A stretch of DNA of 24,112 nt from Candidatus Omnitrophota bacterium. GTDB lineage: Bacteria > Omnitrophota > Gorgyraeia > 2-01-FULL-45-10. Where the stretch lies: assembly GCA_030695725.1 (NCBI GenBank), contig JAUYPN010000030.1, positions 1 to 24,112 on the forward strand. Reading direction: 5' to 3'. Below the pieces are notes generated by a model. The model saw only the letters and a list, made by a program, of their open reading frames with translations, ran no database searches and was not told the origin of the DNA. Made by a program: the position numbers and the translations under genes. This document shows positions 14,517-23,082 of this stretch, piece after piece (positions within the stretch are counted from its first letter, which is position 1; each line of letters starts with the position of its first letter).

Positions 14517-14563
14517 CCTGCCCGCCCTGCGCCATATGGGTACAGGGCCTGCAGGCGGGGAGG
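14517..14563. repeat. Palindrome overlapping the ribosome binding site of the 41-aa gene
   Basis: CCTGCCCGCC (14517-14526) and GGCGGGGAGG (14554-14563) pair at nine of ten positions. CCCTG and CAGGG make an alternative inner pair. The right arm contains the GGGGAGGA that would serve the ATG at 14572, so folding would hide it. CTGCCCGCC also occurs at the hairpin between the polyamine genes (15884-15892), so this is probably a second repeat family. Confidence 0.55.
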
Positions 14564-14571
14564 ACAAGTTT

Positions 14572-14697
14572 ATGAAATGTTTGAATTGCGGCAAGAAATT
14601 GGATAAAGTCGACTGCGCATGCAAATGGTGCACATTTTGCGGAACGATATTTGACGTGATCGCATTCAGCTCCGCGGAGAGCAAAGAAAAGAAATAG
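14572..14697 (+). CDS. 41-aa cysteine-rich small protein (zinc-ribbon-like)
   Basis: I do not recognise a named family. The frame encodes MKCLNCGKKLDKVDCACKWC, then TFCGTIFDVIAFSSAESKEKK and a stop. Cysteines at 3, 6, 15, 17, 20 and 23 make CxxC and CxCxxCxxC patterns suited to one zinc ribbon. The tail is charged and lacks a membrane segment. GGGGAGGA lies 7 nt upstream of the ATG. A promoter, a terminator-like hairpin and a hairpin covering the ribosome binding site precede it, which suggests regulated expression. The gene converges on the ornithine decarboxylase gene, and the hairpin at 14719-14747 probably ends its transcript. Confidence 0.7.
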   Translation: MKCLNCGKKLDKVDCACKWCTFCGTIFDVIAFSSAESKEKK

Positions 14698-14715
14698 AGA
14701 TACGGATATATGGTA

Positions 14716-15873
14716 TTAACAAGAGGGGTCGGTAAGACCCCTCTTGTATTTGTTGATATGAACTACTTTAGCTGGAGGGAAGCCATTGAAATAAGTTGAA
14801 GAGGCGATGGAGTAGGCGCCGATGTTCTCGGCGTATAGATAGTCGCCTATCTCGAGATCGGGGAGCTCTTCCGCGACAGAGATAGTGTCGAACGCGTCGC
14901 AGGTAGGCCCGAACACGGCCGAGACTTTCTTCTCACCGTCCTTAAATGCCTTGAGAGGATAGGCGCAGTGATCGAATACTATTCCCGAAAATGTATGATA
15001 GACCCCGTCATCAAGATAATAACATGTCTTGCCGTCGCGGACCGCTTTTCCGATTATCTTTGTAACCAAAGTGGCGGCATTGGCCACCATGAACCTCCCC
15101 GGCTCGGCAAGTATCTCCATAGTTTTGGGAAACAGCCGGTCTATTTCGGTGTTCAGTTTTCTGGCGAGGGTCTTGAAGGACTTCACTTTGCTGTTATATT
15201 TTACCGGGAATCCGCCGCCTATATCGAGGATATTTATCTTATGGCCGCGCGATTCGGCCTCTTTCAATATTGATGAAGCGAGCTGGATCGCCTGCATGTA
15301 GTTCTCAAAATTGTTGCACTGGCTTCCCACATGAAAGCTTATTCCCTCCACCACAAGGCCTATCCCGAACGCCTCAAGTATCAGGTCCACCGCCTCGCCC
15401 GGATGGGCGCCGAACTTGCTCGATAGCTCGACCATCGAACCCGTATTCGGAACGCGTATCCTTAAGACGAGCCCTGCGTGCGGACAATGTTTTTTTATCT
15501 TATGGAGTTCCGCCATATTGTCATAAGTCACGAGCGGCTTGTATTGATCGAGCTTTCTTAAGGTCTCTTCCTGTTTTATCGTATTGGCGTAGATTATCTT
15601 ATCCCATATGAAGTCCTGCCGCTTCTTTTCGGACAGATGCTTTATATTTTCATGCACTATCATGAATTCCGGGAATGAGGCGACGTCGAAACTTGCGCCC
15701 ATTTTGTAGAGGGTCCTGACTATCTCTGGGTTGGAATTCGCCTTCACCGCGTAGTATGCCTGGATCCGCGGAAGCGCCTCTCTGAACTCCCTGTAGTTCT
15801 CTCTTATCTTCTTGTGGTCGAGTATGAATACGGGGGTGCCTTTTTTCTTAGCTATTCTTAAGATGTCAGCCAA
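14716..15873 (-). CDS. Ornithine/lysine-type decarboxylase (PLP, fold III)
   Basis: A decarboxylase of the Orn/DAP/Arg group 2 family, 385 residues from TTG 15873. The PLP lysine lies in YYAVKANSN (Lys44). FHVGSQ, LDIGGGFP and AEPGRFMV are the PLP-phosphate binding stretches. The C-terminal GPTCDAFD holds the catalytic Cys typical of ornithine decarboxylases, and DDGVYHTFSGIVFDH precedes it. Lysine as an alternative substrate cannot be excluded. The frame also opens at TTG 15894, but AGGGAG lies 6 nt before TTG 15873, while nothing suitable precedes 15894. It follows homospermidine synthase in one operon, so its product putrescine is the likely substrate of that enzyme. Confidence 0.9.
   Translation of the reverse strand: MADILRIAKKKGTPVFILDHKKIRENYREFREALPRIQAYYAVKANSNPEIVRTLYKMGASFDVASFPEFMIVHENIKHLSEKKRQDFIWDKIIYANTIKQEETLRKLDQYKPLVTYDNMAELHKIKKHCPHAGLVLRIRVPNTGSMVELSSKFGAHPGEAVDLILEAFGIGLVVEGISFHVGSQCNNFENYMQAIQLASSILKEAESRGHKINILDIGGGFPVKYNSKVKSFKTLARKLNTEIDRLFPKTMEILAEPGRFMVANAATLVTKIIGKAVRDGKTCYYLDDGVYHTFSGIVFDHCAYPLKAFKDGEKKVSAVFGPTCDAFDTISVAEELPDLEIGDYLYAENIGAYSIASSTYFNGFPPAKVVHINKYKRGLTDPSC
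14719..14747 (+). terminator. Strong 12-bp hairpin in the 3' end of the decarboxylase gene
   Basis: ACAAGAGGGGTC (14719-14730) and GACCCCTCTTGT (14736-14747) are perfect arms with a 5-nt loop. On the plus strand a T-rich ATTTGTTG follows, so it fits termination of the 41-aa gene. On the minus strand the same bases encode the last residues of the decarboxylase, directly before its TAA, and no T-run follows. Confidence 0.65.
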
Positions 15874-15885
15874 TTTATTCTCCCT

Positions 15886-15903
15886 GCCCGCCAATGGACG
15901 GGC
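15886..15903. repeat. Small hairpin between the two polyamine genes
   Basis: GCCCG (15886-15890) and CGGGC (15899-15903) are inverted arms around CCAATGGA. The sequence shares CTGCCCGCC with the palindrome at 14517. In the minus-strand mRNA it falls between the synthase stop and the preferred decarboxylase start, where it could set relative expression. Confidence 0.4.
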
Positions 15904-15904
15904 T

Positions 15905-17359
15905 CTAGTCTTTGAATAGGAAATTATTGAAACACCATATATTCTTCTTGTCGAGATATGCTTTGGGATTCTCTTTAAAGAATACCCTGTAATTTTTTAA
16001 AGGCGTCCAGTCGGACTGAAGAGACGCCAGTTTCCCGAGATACGGTTTTGCTATGGCCAATATATGGTCATGAGGCAGATCGTCCGGGACGCATACCCCT
16101 TTATGCGGATTCTCCATCATCCACATCGCAGCCGAGACTACGCCGATGGCCACCTGCATGGTCGTGGCGTTCTGATGCGGTAGCAATCTTCTGGATTCCT
16201 CGATGTTTAAGATGCTTCCCGTCCACCAGGAATTATATTTATGGCCCATGAGAAGGGCGCCGAGAATATCGTCGCCCGCCTTTATCTCGTCATCCATTAT
16301 CCTTAAACTAGGCTGAAGCTCATAGTTCCTGCCGCGCAGTTCATGCAGTGAAGAGATCGTCTCATGGCACGGCATATAGGCGTAATGGACGGTAGGCCTG
16401 TATATGGCCTTTCCGTTCTTCCAAACAGTAAGTTTATCCGATATCGAGAACGCCTCGCCGTGCCTTATAACCATACCCACTATCTCCTGATACGGCACCC
16501 AGCTCCTTACCCACGTGTTCATTCCCATCTGCGACAGAAAGATCTGATTTCCGGGGCCGTACGGGGGAATATTCGCCAGCGCGGGGAGGGCCTTCTCGTG
16601 AGTCCCCCAGCCCATTTCAGCGGGGGATATACCCTCTTCTCTCAAGCCCTCTATGCTCCATGTTCCGACGAACTCATCGGCCTCTTTAGGCCTGTTCGTG
16701 ATCTGTGTGTCGCGCTCACTGCAGTGGATCACCTTTATGCCGAGCTCATAAGCGAGATTCGGATATCTTCTTTCGCGCAGCAGCTTCTCGAGACGGGCCG
16801 CCTCCTTCTTTGACGTCGTCTTGTCGCGCACGGCCTTCTCGGCTATGTCGACGATACCTTTCTTAGTGAAATGCGAGATGAGGCCCGGATTCGCCCCGTG
16901 ATCCACCACGGCGGTGGTGGTGCCGTTGTTCCATCTGGAGACCATTTCTCGGATCAGCATCTGACGGTAGTAGAGCGACTTCTTGAACGGGCTCTTGTTG
17001 TGAATGCCCGCGTACGGGTCCCATTCTTCGACTGAGGTATTTATATACAGGACTTTATTGTCATGGCACCACGTCAGTATGTCGTTACAGCCGATATTCC
17101 AGGCGAGATCTATGATGAGCCCGCCGGCGGATACGTATTTGGAAAGCATCTGAGATATGTTTATCGGGGTGATCTTCTCCTGGAAATAGCGCACGCCCTT
17201 TTTGAGCCAGTCTTTCAACTCAGCCTTCTTATCGGCAAAATCCACTATCGTTATATTTTTGCGGGGGATATTGACATGCTTTAGCAGGATCGGCAGTGTG
17301 CATTTCGAAACAGAGCCGTAGCCGATGATCAGAACTTTATTTTTGAACTTCAACATCAT
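15905..17359 (-). CDS. hss: Homospermidine synthase
   Basis: A 484-residue NAD-dependent enzyme that joins two putrescines (or putrescine and spermidine) to give homospermidine with release of ammonia or diaminopropane. The N-terminal Rossmann strand VLIIGYGSVSKCTLPIL (about residues 9-25) is followed by the saccharopine-dehydrogenase-like core. GANPGLISHF, MGWGTHEKALP, PPYGPGNQIFLSQMG and VRSWVP are stretches I associate with bacterial homospermidine synthases, and the length agrees. ATG codons at 17359 and 17356 both fit. AGAGGA at 17362-17367 gives a more usual distance to the second. A strong promoter lies 25 nt upstream, and the decarboxylase follows about 30 nt after the stop. Confidence 0.92.
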   Translation of the reverse strand: MMLKFKNKVLIIGYGSVSKCTLPILLKHVNIPRKNITIVDFADKKAELKDWLKKGVRYFQEKITPINISQMLSKYVSAGGLIIDLAWNIGCNDILTWCHDNKVLYINTSVEEWDPYAGIHNKSPFKKSLYYRQMLIREMVSRWNNGTTTAVVDHGANPGLISHFTKKGIVDIAEKAVRDKTTSKKEAARLEKLLRERRYPNLAYELGIKVIHCSERDTQITNRPKEADEFVGTWSIEGLREEGISPAEMGWGTHEKALPALANIPPYGPGNQIFLSQMGMNTWVRSWVPYQEIVGMVIRHGEAFSISDKLTVWKNGKAIYRPTVHYAYMPCHETISSLHELRGRNYELQPSLRIMDDEIKAGDDILGALLMGHKYNSWWTGSILNIEESRRLLPHQNATTMQVAIGVVSAAMWMMENPHKGVCVPDDLPHDHILAIAKPYLGKLASLQSDWTPLKNYRVFFKENPKAYLDKKNIWCFNNFLFKD

Positions 17360-17383
17360 TTCCTCTTTGGTTTAATTTTGACT

Positions 17384-17412
17384 ATTCTACGTTAATAATT
17401 TGACATTGTCAA
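17384..17412 (-). promoter_or_regulatory. Promoter of the homospermidine synthase operon
   Basis: On the minus strand a perfect TTGACA (17412-17407) and TAGAAT (17389-17384) are 17 nt apart. Transcription would start around 17377, giving a leader of about 18 nt with the AGAGGA ribosome binding site. The -10 box lies inside the left arm of the 17-bp inverted repeat. Confidence 0.85.
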
Positions 17413-17428
17413 TTTCATAGTGTAACAT
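17400..17428 (+). promoter_or_regulatory. Divergent promoter of the 52-aa gene
   Basis: On the plus strand TTGACA (17400-17405) and TAACAT (17423-17428) are 17 nt apart, giving a leader of about 50 nt. Its -35 box and that of the leftward promoter are the two halves of the palindrome TTGACATTGTCAA (17400-17412). The two polymerase footprints would therefore overlap almost completely. Confidence 0.75.
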
Positions 17429-17486
17429 ATCGATTTATGACGAGGGAGAAGTTAGGATAACCGTAGATCGAAGAAAGGAGCAGTAA

Positions 17487-17645
17487 ATGATAGAGTTAAG
17501 CGAGTTTAAGGGCAAGCCTATTTTAATCCTGAGGCGCAGCGAAGACGACAAGTTCCCGTTTTCGTTCGGCCTTTCCAAGGCAAAATTGATATTGGAAAAT
17601 ATCGAGGATATTAAGAAGTTCGTTGCCGAGAATAATCACGAATAA
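17487..17645 (+). CDS. 52-aa small protein of unknown function
   Basis: The frame starts at ATG 17487 with AAAGGAG seven bases upstream and ends at TAA 17643-17645. It encodes MIELSEFKGKPILILRRSED, then DKFPFSFGLSKAKLILENIE and DIKKFVAENNHE. The protein would be two or three short strands (LILRRSEDDKFPFSFG) followed by a charged helix. I recall similar short proteins with the FPFSFGLSKAKLI core annotated only as hypothetical; no function is known to me. It lies alone between divergent operons, inside a 17-bp inverted repeat, with its own promoter. A role as a small regulator of its neighbours is possible but unproven. Confidence 0.8.
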   Translation: MIELSEFKGKPILILRRSEDDKFPFSFGLSKAKLILENIEDIKKFVAENNHE

Positions 17646-17671
17646 AAATTAACGTAGAATAGTCTTCTTCT

Positions 17672-18964
<1,293 letters not shown>

Positions 18965-18994
18965 TTGGGAGTTGAGAGTCGGGAGAAAGGAAAT

Positions 18995-19699
18995 ATGGAA
19001 AAACTGAAACAGATCTACGAAGGTAAGGCGAAAAAGCTGTACGAGACAGAAAGTACGGACCTGCTCATACAGGAGTTTAAGGACGACGCCACGGCGTTTG
19101 ACGCCGCGAAGCGCGGCACCATCACGAACAAGGGCATCATAAATAATAAGCTCTCCGAAAAGATATTCACCCTTCTCCAGAAGAAGGGCATACCGACGCA
19201 CTTCATAAAGCGCATGAACGACAGGGATATGCTCGTGAAAAGAGTGAAGATCGTCCCGATAGAGGTCACTATGCGTAATATAGTGGCCGGCGGCATGGCT
19301 AAACTACTGGGCCTTAATGAAGGGATAGTATTGAAGCAGCCGGTCCTCGAGTGGCATTACAAGGAGGACGCTCTGCACGATCCGCTGATAAACGATGACC
19401 ATGTAAGGGCGCTCGGGATTGCGACTGAAAAAGAGCTCGAGACGATAAAGAAATACTCTTACAGGGCAAATAGTCTTATGAAGAAGTTCTTCGATTCGAA
19501 GAACCTGATCCTCGTCGATTTCAAGCTGGAGTTCGGACGATATAAGGGCAAGATAATACTTGCCGACGAAATATCGCCCGATACTTGCAGGCTCTGGGAC
19601 AAGACGACAAAGGAAAAGCTCGATAAGGACAGGTTCCGACGCGACATGGGCAACGTCGAAGGCGCGTATGAAGAAGTCCTGCGCAGAGTGATGAACTAA
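18995..19699 (+). CDS. purC: SAICAR synthetase
   Basis: A 234-residue ATP-dependent ligase that adds aspartate to CAIR. It opens with IYEGKAKKLYET, the family start. FKDDATAFDAAKRGTITNKG and RNIVAGGMAKLLGL are ATP- and substrate-binding stretches, and LVDFKLEFGRYKGKIILADEISPDTCRLWD is covered by the signature near the C-terminus. The start is ATG 18995 with AAAGGA at the right distance. An in-frame TTG at 18965 would add ten residues (GVESREKGN) foreign to the family. Confidence 0.96.
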   Translation: MEKLKQIYEGKAKKLYETESTDLLIQEFKDDATAFDAAKRGTITNKGIINNKLSEKIFTLLQKKGIPTHFIKRMNDRDMLVKRVKIVPIEVTMRNIVAGGMAKLLGLNEGIVLKQPVLEWHYKEDALHDPLINDDHVRALGIATEKELETIKKYSYRANSLMKKFFDSKNLILVDFKLEFGRYKGKIILADEISPDTCRLWDKTTKEKLDKDRFRRDMGNVEGAYEEVLRRVMN

Positions 19700-19706
19700 G
19701 CTATAA

Positions 19707-20705
19707 ATGAAAAGAGTTACTTACAAGACGGCCGGGGTTGATATTGACAAAGCGAACGCGCTTGTGAAGGATTATAAGCGCTTCGCGAAGTCTACGCTGA
19801 CAAAGGGCGTGATAAGCGATATAGGAAGTTTCGGAGGGCTCTTCCGCCCGGATATAAAACGATTCAAAGATCCCATCCTCGTATCTTCCACAGACGGCGT
19901 CGGGACAAAGCTCAAACTCGCGTTTTTAGCCAATAAGCACGATACGGTCGGCATAGACCTCGTAGCCATGAGCGCCAATGATATTCTGTGTTCGGGCGCG
20001 GAAGGTCTCTTCTTTCTTGACTACATCTCGACGGGCATGATAAAGAGCTCTGTCCTGAAAGACATTGTGAGCGGCATCGCAAGAGCGTGCAAAGAGGCCG
20101 GTTACGCGCTTATAGGCGGAGAGACCGCCGAGATGCCGGGCATGTATAAGGACGGGGAATACGACCTTGCCGGTTTCGGAGTGGGCATAGCCGATAGATC
20201 CAAAATAATTGACGGCAGATCCATAAAACTTGGCGATTGTATAGTAGGTCTCGAGTCGAGCGGCCCGCATTCCAACGGCTACTCCCTGATCAGGAAGATA
20301 TTGACCGAAAAAGAATTAAAGACGCATCTGAAAGAACTCCTGGCGCCGACGCGCCTCTATGCCAAACCGGTACTTGCTCTAAAAAAGAGGGTCAACATAA
20401 AAGGAATAGCGAATATAACGGGAGGCGCCTTTTATGATAAAGTGCCGCGGATGATCCCGAAGGGCCTCGCGATAGAGATCGATAAATATTCATGGCCGGT
20501 ACCGCCGATATTCTCTTTAATACAGAAAAGAGGCAACGTAGACGATAGAGAGATATACCGCACTCTCAATATGGGTGTAGGCATGGCGCTGGCCGTTTCC
20601 AAGCGCGACGCAAAAAAAACGATACGGGTATTGGGCGATAACAACGTAAAGAGTTACGTGATCGGCAGGGCCGTGAAAGGCAATAGAGAAGTAACCATTC
20701 TATGA
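19707..20705 (+). CDS. purM: Phosphoribosylformylglycinamidine cyclo-ligase (AIR synthetase)
   Basis: A 332-residue ATP-dependent enzyme closing the imidazole ring to give AIR. The fold markers SSTDGVGTKLKLAF, ANDILCSGAEGLFFLDY, GGETAEMPGMY and GLESSGPHSNGYSLIR are in the normal order, and NITGGAFYDKVPRMIPKG lies in the C-terminal half. It is close to family length. It starts 7 nt after purC, and its stop overlaps the purD start as ATGA. Confidence 0.97.
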   Translation: MKRVTYKTAGVDIDKANALVKDYKRFAKSTLTKGVISDIGSFGGLFRPDIKRFKDPILVSSTDGVGTKLKLAFLANKHDTVGIDLVAMSANDILCSGAEGLFFLDYISTGMIKSSVLKDIVSGIARACKEAGYALIGGETAEMPGMYKDGEYDLAGFGVGIADRSKIIDGRSIKLGDCIVGLESSGPHSNGYSLIRKILTEKELKTHLKELLAPTRLYAKPVLALKKRVNIKGIANITGGAFYDKVPRMIPKGLAIEIDKYSWPVPPIFSLIQKRGNVDDREIYRTLNMGVGMALAVSKRDAKKTIRVLGDNNVKSYVIGRAVKGNREVTIL

Positions 20706-21997
20706 AGATACTTGTAGTGGGTTCGGGCGGTCGCGAACACGCTTTGTGCTGGAAGATAGCGAAGAGCAGCCTTTGCGATAAGCTTTACTCGGCGCCGGGC
20801 AATGGCGGCATATCCGAAACGGCCGAGCTCGTGGATATAAAAGCCGACGATGTCGAGGGCCTTTTAAAATTTGCTCTAGAGAAGAAGATAGACCTGACCG
20901 TCGTGGGGCCCGAAATCCCTTTAGTCTTAGGGATAGTCGATAAGTTCGAATCGGAAGGCTTGAAGATATTCGGCCCCTCAAAGGACCGCGCCCTTATCGA
21001 GGGCAGCAAGGTATTCTCAAAAGAACTGATGAAAAAGTGGGGTATTCCCACTGCGAACTTCAAAGTATTCGACAATGCCGGCGAAGCTCTTAAATATATC
21101 TCCGGAAGATCTGTGCCCCTGGTAGTGAAGGCCGACGGCCTTTGCGCCGGGAAGGGTGTTTTGATATGTAAGACCGAAGCGATCGCCAGGGACGCGGTGA
21201 ACAAGATGATGGTGAAGAGGTCCTTTGGCGACGCGGCAAATAAGATCATCATAGAGGAGTGCCTGGTCGGCGAAGAGGCTTCGATAATAGTGGTATCCGA
21301 CGGCAAAAACGTGGTGCCTCTCGCCTCGAGTCAGGACCATAAGAGAGTTTTCGATGATGACAAAGGGCCCAATACGGGCGGAATGGGGGCCTATTCACCG
21401 GCGCCCGCGGTAACCGACGCTGTTTTTAAAAAGATCATGGACAAGGTTATATCGCCCATGATAAAAGGCATGGCCGCTGAAGGCAGGCCTTACAAGGGTG
21501 TGCTCTACGCCGGGATAATGCTGACCGAAGAGGGCCCGAAGGTGCTCGAATTCAACGCCCGCTTCGGAGACCCGGAGACGCAGGCCATCATGCCGAGGCT
21601 TAAGAGCGATCTGGTGGATCTGATGATGAGGTCAATAGACGGAAGGCTGGAGAACTATTCGCTCGACTGGGATCCCAGACCGTGCGTTTCGGTTGTGGCG
21701 GCCTCCGGAGGATATCCGGGCAATTACAAAAAAGGGATCGAGATCAAGGGCGCGGATCTTGTCAAGGCCATGAAAGATGTGGTCGTATTCCACGCCGGTA
21801 CCAAATCCGGCAGGCGTGCTACCGACGGCAGCAGCACATTTTTGACCGATGGCGGAAGGGTCCTGAACGTTACGGCTTTGGGGTCGGATATAAAAGACGC
21901 CGTCAATAATTGCTACAACGCGCTTGGCAAGATATCTTTTGATGGTATGCACTATCGCAGGGACATAGGGCATAGGGCGGTTAAAAGTTCAAATTAA
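20702..21997 (+). CDS. purD: Phosphoribosylamine-glycine ligase (GAR synthetase)
   Basis: A 431-residue ATP-grasp enzyme joining glycine to phosphoribosylamine, the second purine step. The N-terminal KILVVGSGGREHALCWKI, VVGPEIPLVLGIVDKF, the ATP-grasp lysine region VVKADGLCAGKGV, and SQDHKRVFDDDKGPNTGGMG are all present. VLEFNARFGDPETQAIMPRL is the metal-binding signature. The product is the substrate of PurN, encoded about 9 kb away in the window. It ends 16 nt before purE. Confidence 0.97.
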   Translation: MKILVVGSGGREHALCWKIAKSSLCDKLYSAPGNGGISETAELVDIKADDVEGLLKFALEKKIDLTVVGPEIPLVLGIVDKFESEGLKIFGPSKDRALIEGSKVFSKELMKKWGIPTANFKVFDNAGEALKYISGRSVPLVVKADGLCAGKGVLICKTEAIARDAVNKMMVKRSFGDAANKIIIEECLVGEEASIIVVSDGKNVVPLASSQDHKRVFDDDKGPNTGGMGAYSPAPAVTDAVFKKIMDKVISPMIKGMAAEGRPYKGVLYAGIMLTEEGPKVLEFNARFGDPETQAIMPRLKSDLVDLMMRSIDGRLENYSLDWDPRPCVSVVAASGGYPGNYKKGIEIKGADLVKAMKDVVVFHAGTKSGRRATDGSSTFLTDGGRVLNVTALGSDIKDAVNNCYNALGKISFDGMHYRRDIGHRAVKSSN

Positions 21998-22013
21998 AAA
22001 GAGGGGTACGCTT

Positions 22014-22514
22014 ATGGCAAAGAGAGCAAAAGTGGCGGTCATGATGGGCAGCGATTCCGATCTGCCGACGATGAACGAGGCGGTGAAAGTGCTGGCGGAA
22101 TACGGCGTTGGAGCAGAGGTCAGAATATTGTCCGCGCACCGCTCGCCCGATGATACCGCGAAATTTGCCAGGAATGCCAGAGGAAGAGGAATTTCGGTCA
22201 TCATAGCGGGAGCGGGCGGAGCCGCCCATTTAGCCGGGGTGGCGGCCAGCCACACCACGCTTCCGGTCATAGGCGTTCCGATGGAGACGAAAGAGCTTAA
22301 AGGCATAGATTCTCTCCTATCCACGGTACAGATGCCTTCAGGCGTGCCCGTGGCAACTGTCGCGATCGGAAAGATCGGCGCGAAGAACGCGGGGATACTG
22401 GCCCTCCAGATACTGGGCATCACCGACAGATCAATAGCAAAAAAACTGGAAAACCTAAAGAGATCGCTCGTTGAAAGCGTCCGTAATAAAGATAGATCCT
22501 GTAAATCCGGATAA
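22014..22514 (+). CDS. purE: N5-carboxyaminoimidazole ribonucleotide mutase
   Basis: A 166-residue class I PurE that isomerises N5-CAIR to CAIR. The nucleotide loop MGSDSDLPTM starts at Met11, and SAHRSPDD has the catalytic His42. GAGGAAHLAGVAASHTTLPVIGVP is the family core. Class I PurE normally works with a PurK, which is not in the window. The last residues (about 152-166) run through a 44-nt overlap with the next gene and look less conserved. Confidence 0.95.
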   Translation: MAKRAKVAVMMGSDSDLPTMNEAVKVLAEYGVGAEVRILSAHRSPDDTAKFARNARGRGISVIIAGAGGAAHLAGVAASHTTLPVIGVPMETKELKGIDSLLSTVQMPSGVPVATVAIGKIGAKNAGILALQILGITDRSIAKKLENLKRSLVESVRNKDRSCKSG

Positions 22515-23082
22515 AAAGAATATAGCCGCCGCGGCCAAAGTCATAAGAGAGGGCGGCCTTGTCATCTTTCCCACGGAGACCGTCTATGGGATCGCGGCAA
22601 ACTTTCTTGACGCCAAAGCCATAGAGAGGCTTTATGCCGTGAAGGCCAGGCCCTCGGTGAAACCCTTCACAGTGCACATATCCGATCCGGACATGATCCG
22701 GGATATGGGATGCGTGATTTCCGCTATGGCCGAAAAGTTAATGGCCAGATTCTGGCCCGGGCCTCTTACGATAATTTTAAGATCGGACAAAGCGGAAAAG
22801 ATAGGCTTCAGGATGCCCGCGAATAAGATCGCGCTGGAACTCATAAGGGCGTCAGGCGTTCCGGTGGTCGCACCGAGCGCAAATTTGAGCGGAAGACCTG
22901 CGCCGGTCACGGCACAGGATGCCATAGCGGATCTTGGAGGCAAGATCGATATGGTTATCGACGGCGGCAGGACCGAAATCGGACTTGAGTCTACTGTGGT
23001 GGACCTGACGGCGGATCCGTTCAAGGTCCTGAGGGCAGGCGCCATCAAAGAAGAGGAGTTGTCGAAAACGGTAAATGGATAA
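22471..23082 (+). CDS. Threonylcarbamoyl-AMP synthase (Sua5/YrdC/YwlC family)
   Basis: A 203-residue enzyme that makes threonylcarbamoyl-adenylate for t6A modification of ANN-reading tRNAs. Family features are GLVIFPTETVYGIAAN, the KARPSVKPFTVHI basic pocket, FWPGPLTIIL, and VPVVAPSANLSGRPAPVTA. It is the short form without the extra Sua5 C-terminal domain. The start is probably TTG 22471, inside purE, since no other start precedes the conserved helix; AAAGAG lies 8-9 nt upstream. The order with the phosphatase, rpiB and glyA recalls the ywlC region of Bacillus. Confidence 0.92.
   Translation: MKASVIKIDPVNPDKKNIAAAAKVIREGGLVIFPTETVYGIAANFLDAKAIERLYAVKARPSVKPFTVHISDPDMIRDMGCVISAMAEKLMARFWPGPLTIILRSDKAEKIGFRMPANKIALELIRASGVPVVAPSANLSGRPAPVTAQDAIADLGGKIDMVIDGGRTEIGLESTVVDLTADPFKVLRAGAIKEEELSKTVNG

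Larger units (their letters stand above)
17380..17664. repeat. 17-bp perfect inverted repeat bracketing a divergent promoter and small gene
   Basis: GACTATTCTACGTTAAT (17380-17396) is repeated in reverse complement as ATTAACGTAGAATAGTC (17648-17664), with no mismatch. The arms enclose both divergent promoters' -35 boxes and the 52-aa gene. Each arm contains a copy of TAGAAT pointing outward: the left one is the -10 of the synthase promoter, the right one faces purB 12 nt away. Possible meanings are an invertible segment, paired operators for one regulator, or ends of a small mobile cassette. No recombinase gene is present in the window. Confidence 0.8.

Noticed and set aside
18965..18994. A TTG start adding ten residues to PurC
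   Set aside because: ATG 18995 has AAAGGA at the right distance and matches the family N-terminus.
22471..22514. A frameshift joining purE and the Sua5-type gene
   Set aside because: Both proteins are complete for their families. A 44-nt overlap with a TTG start explains the data.
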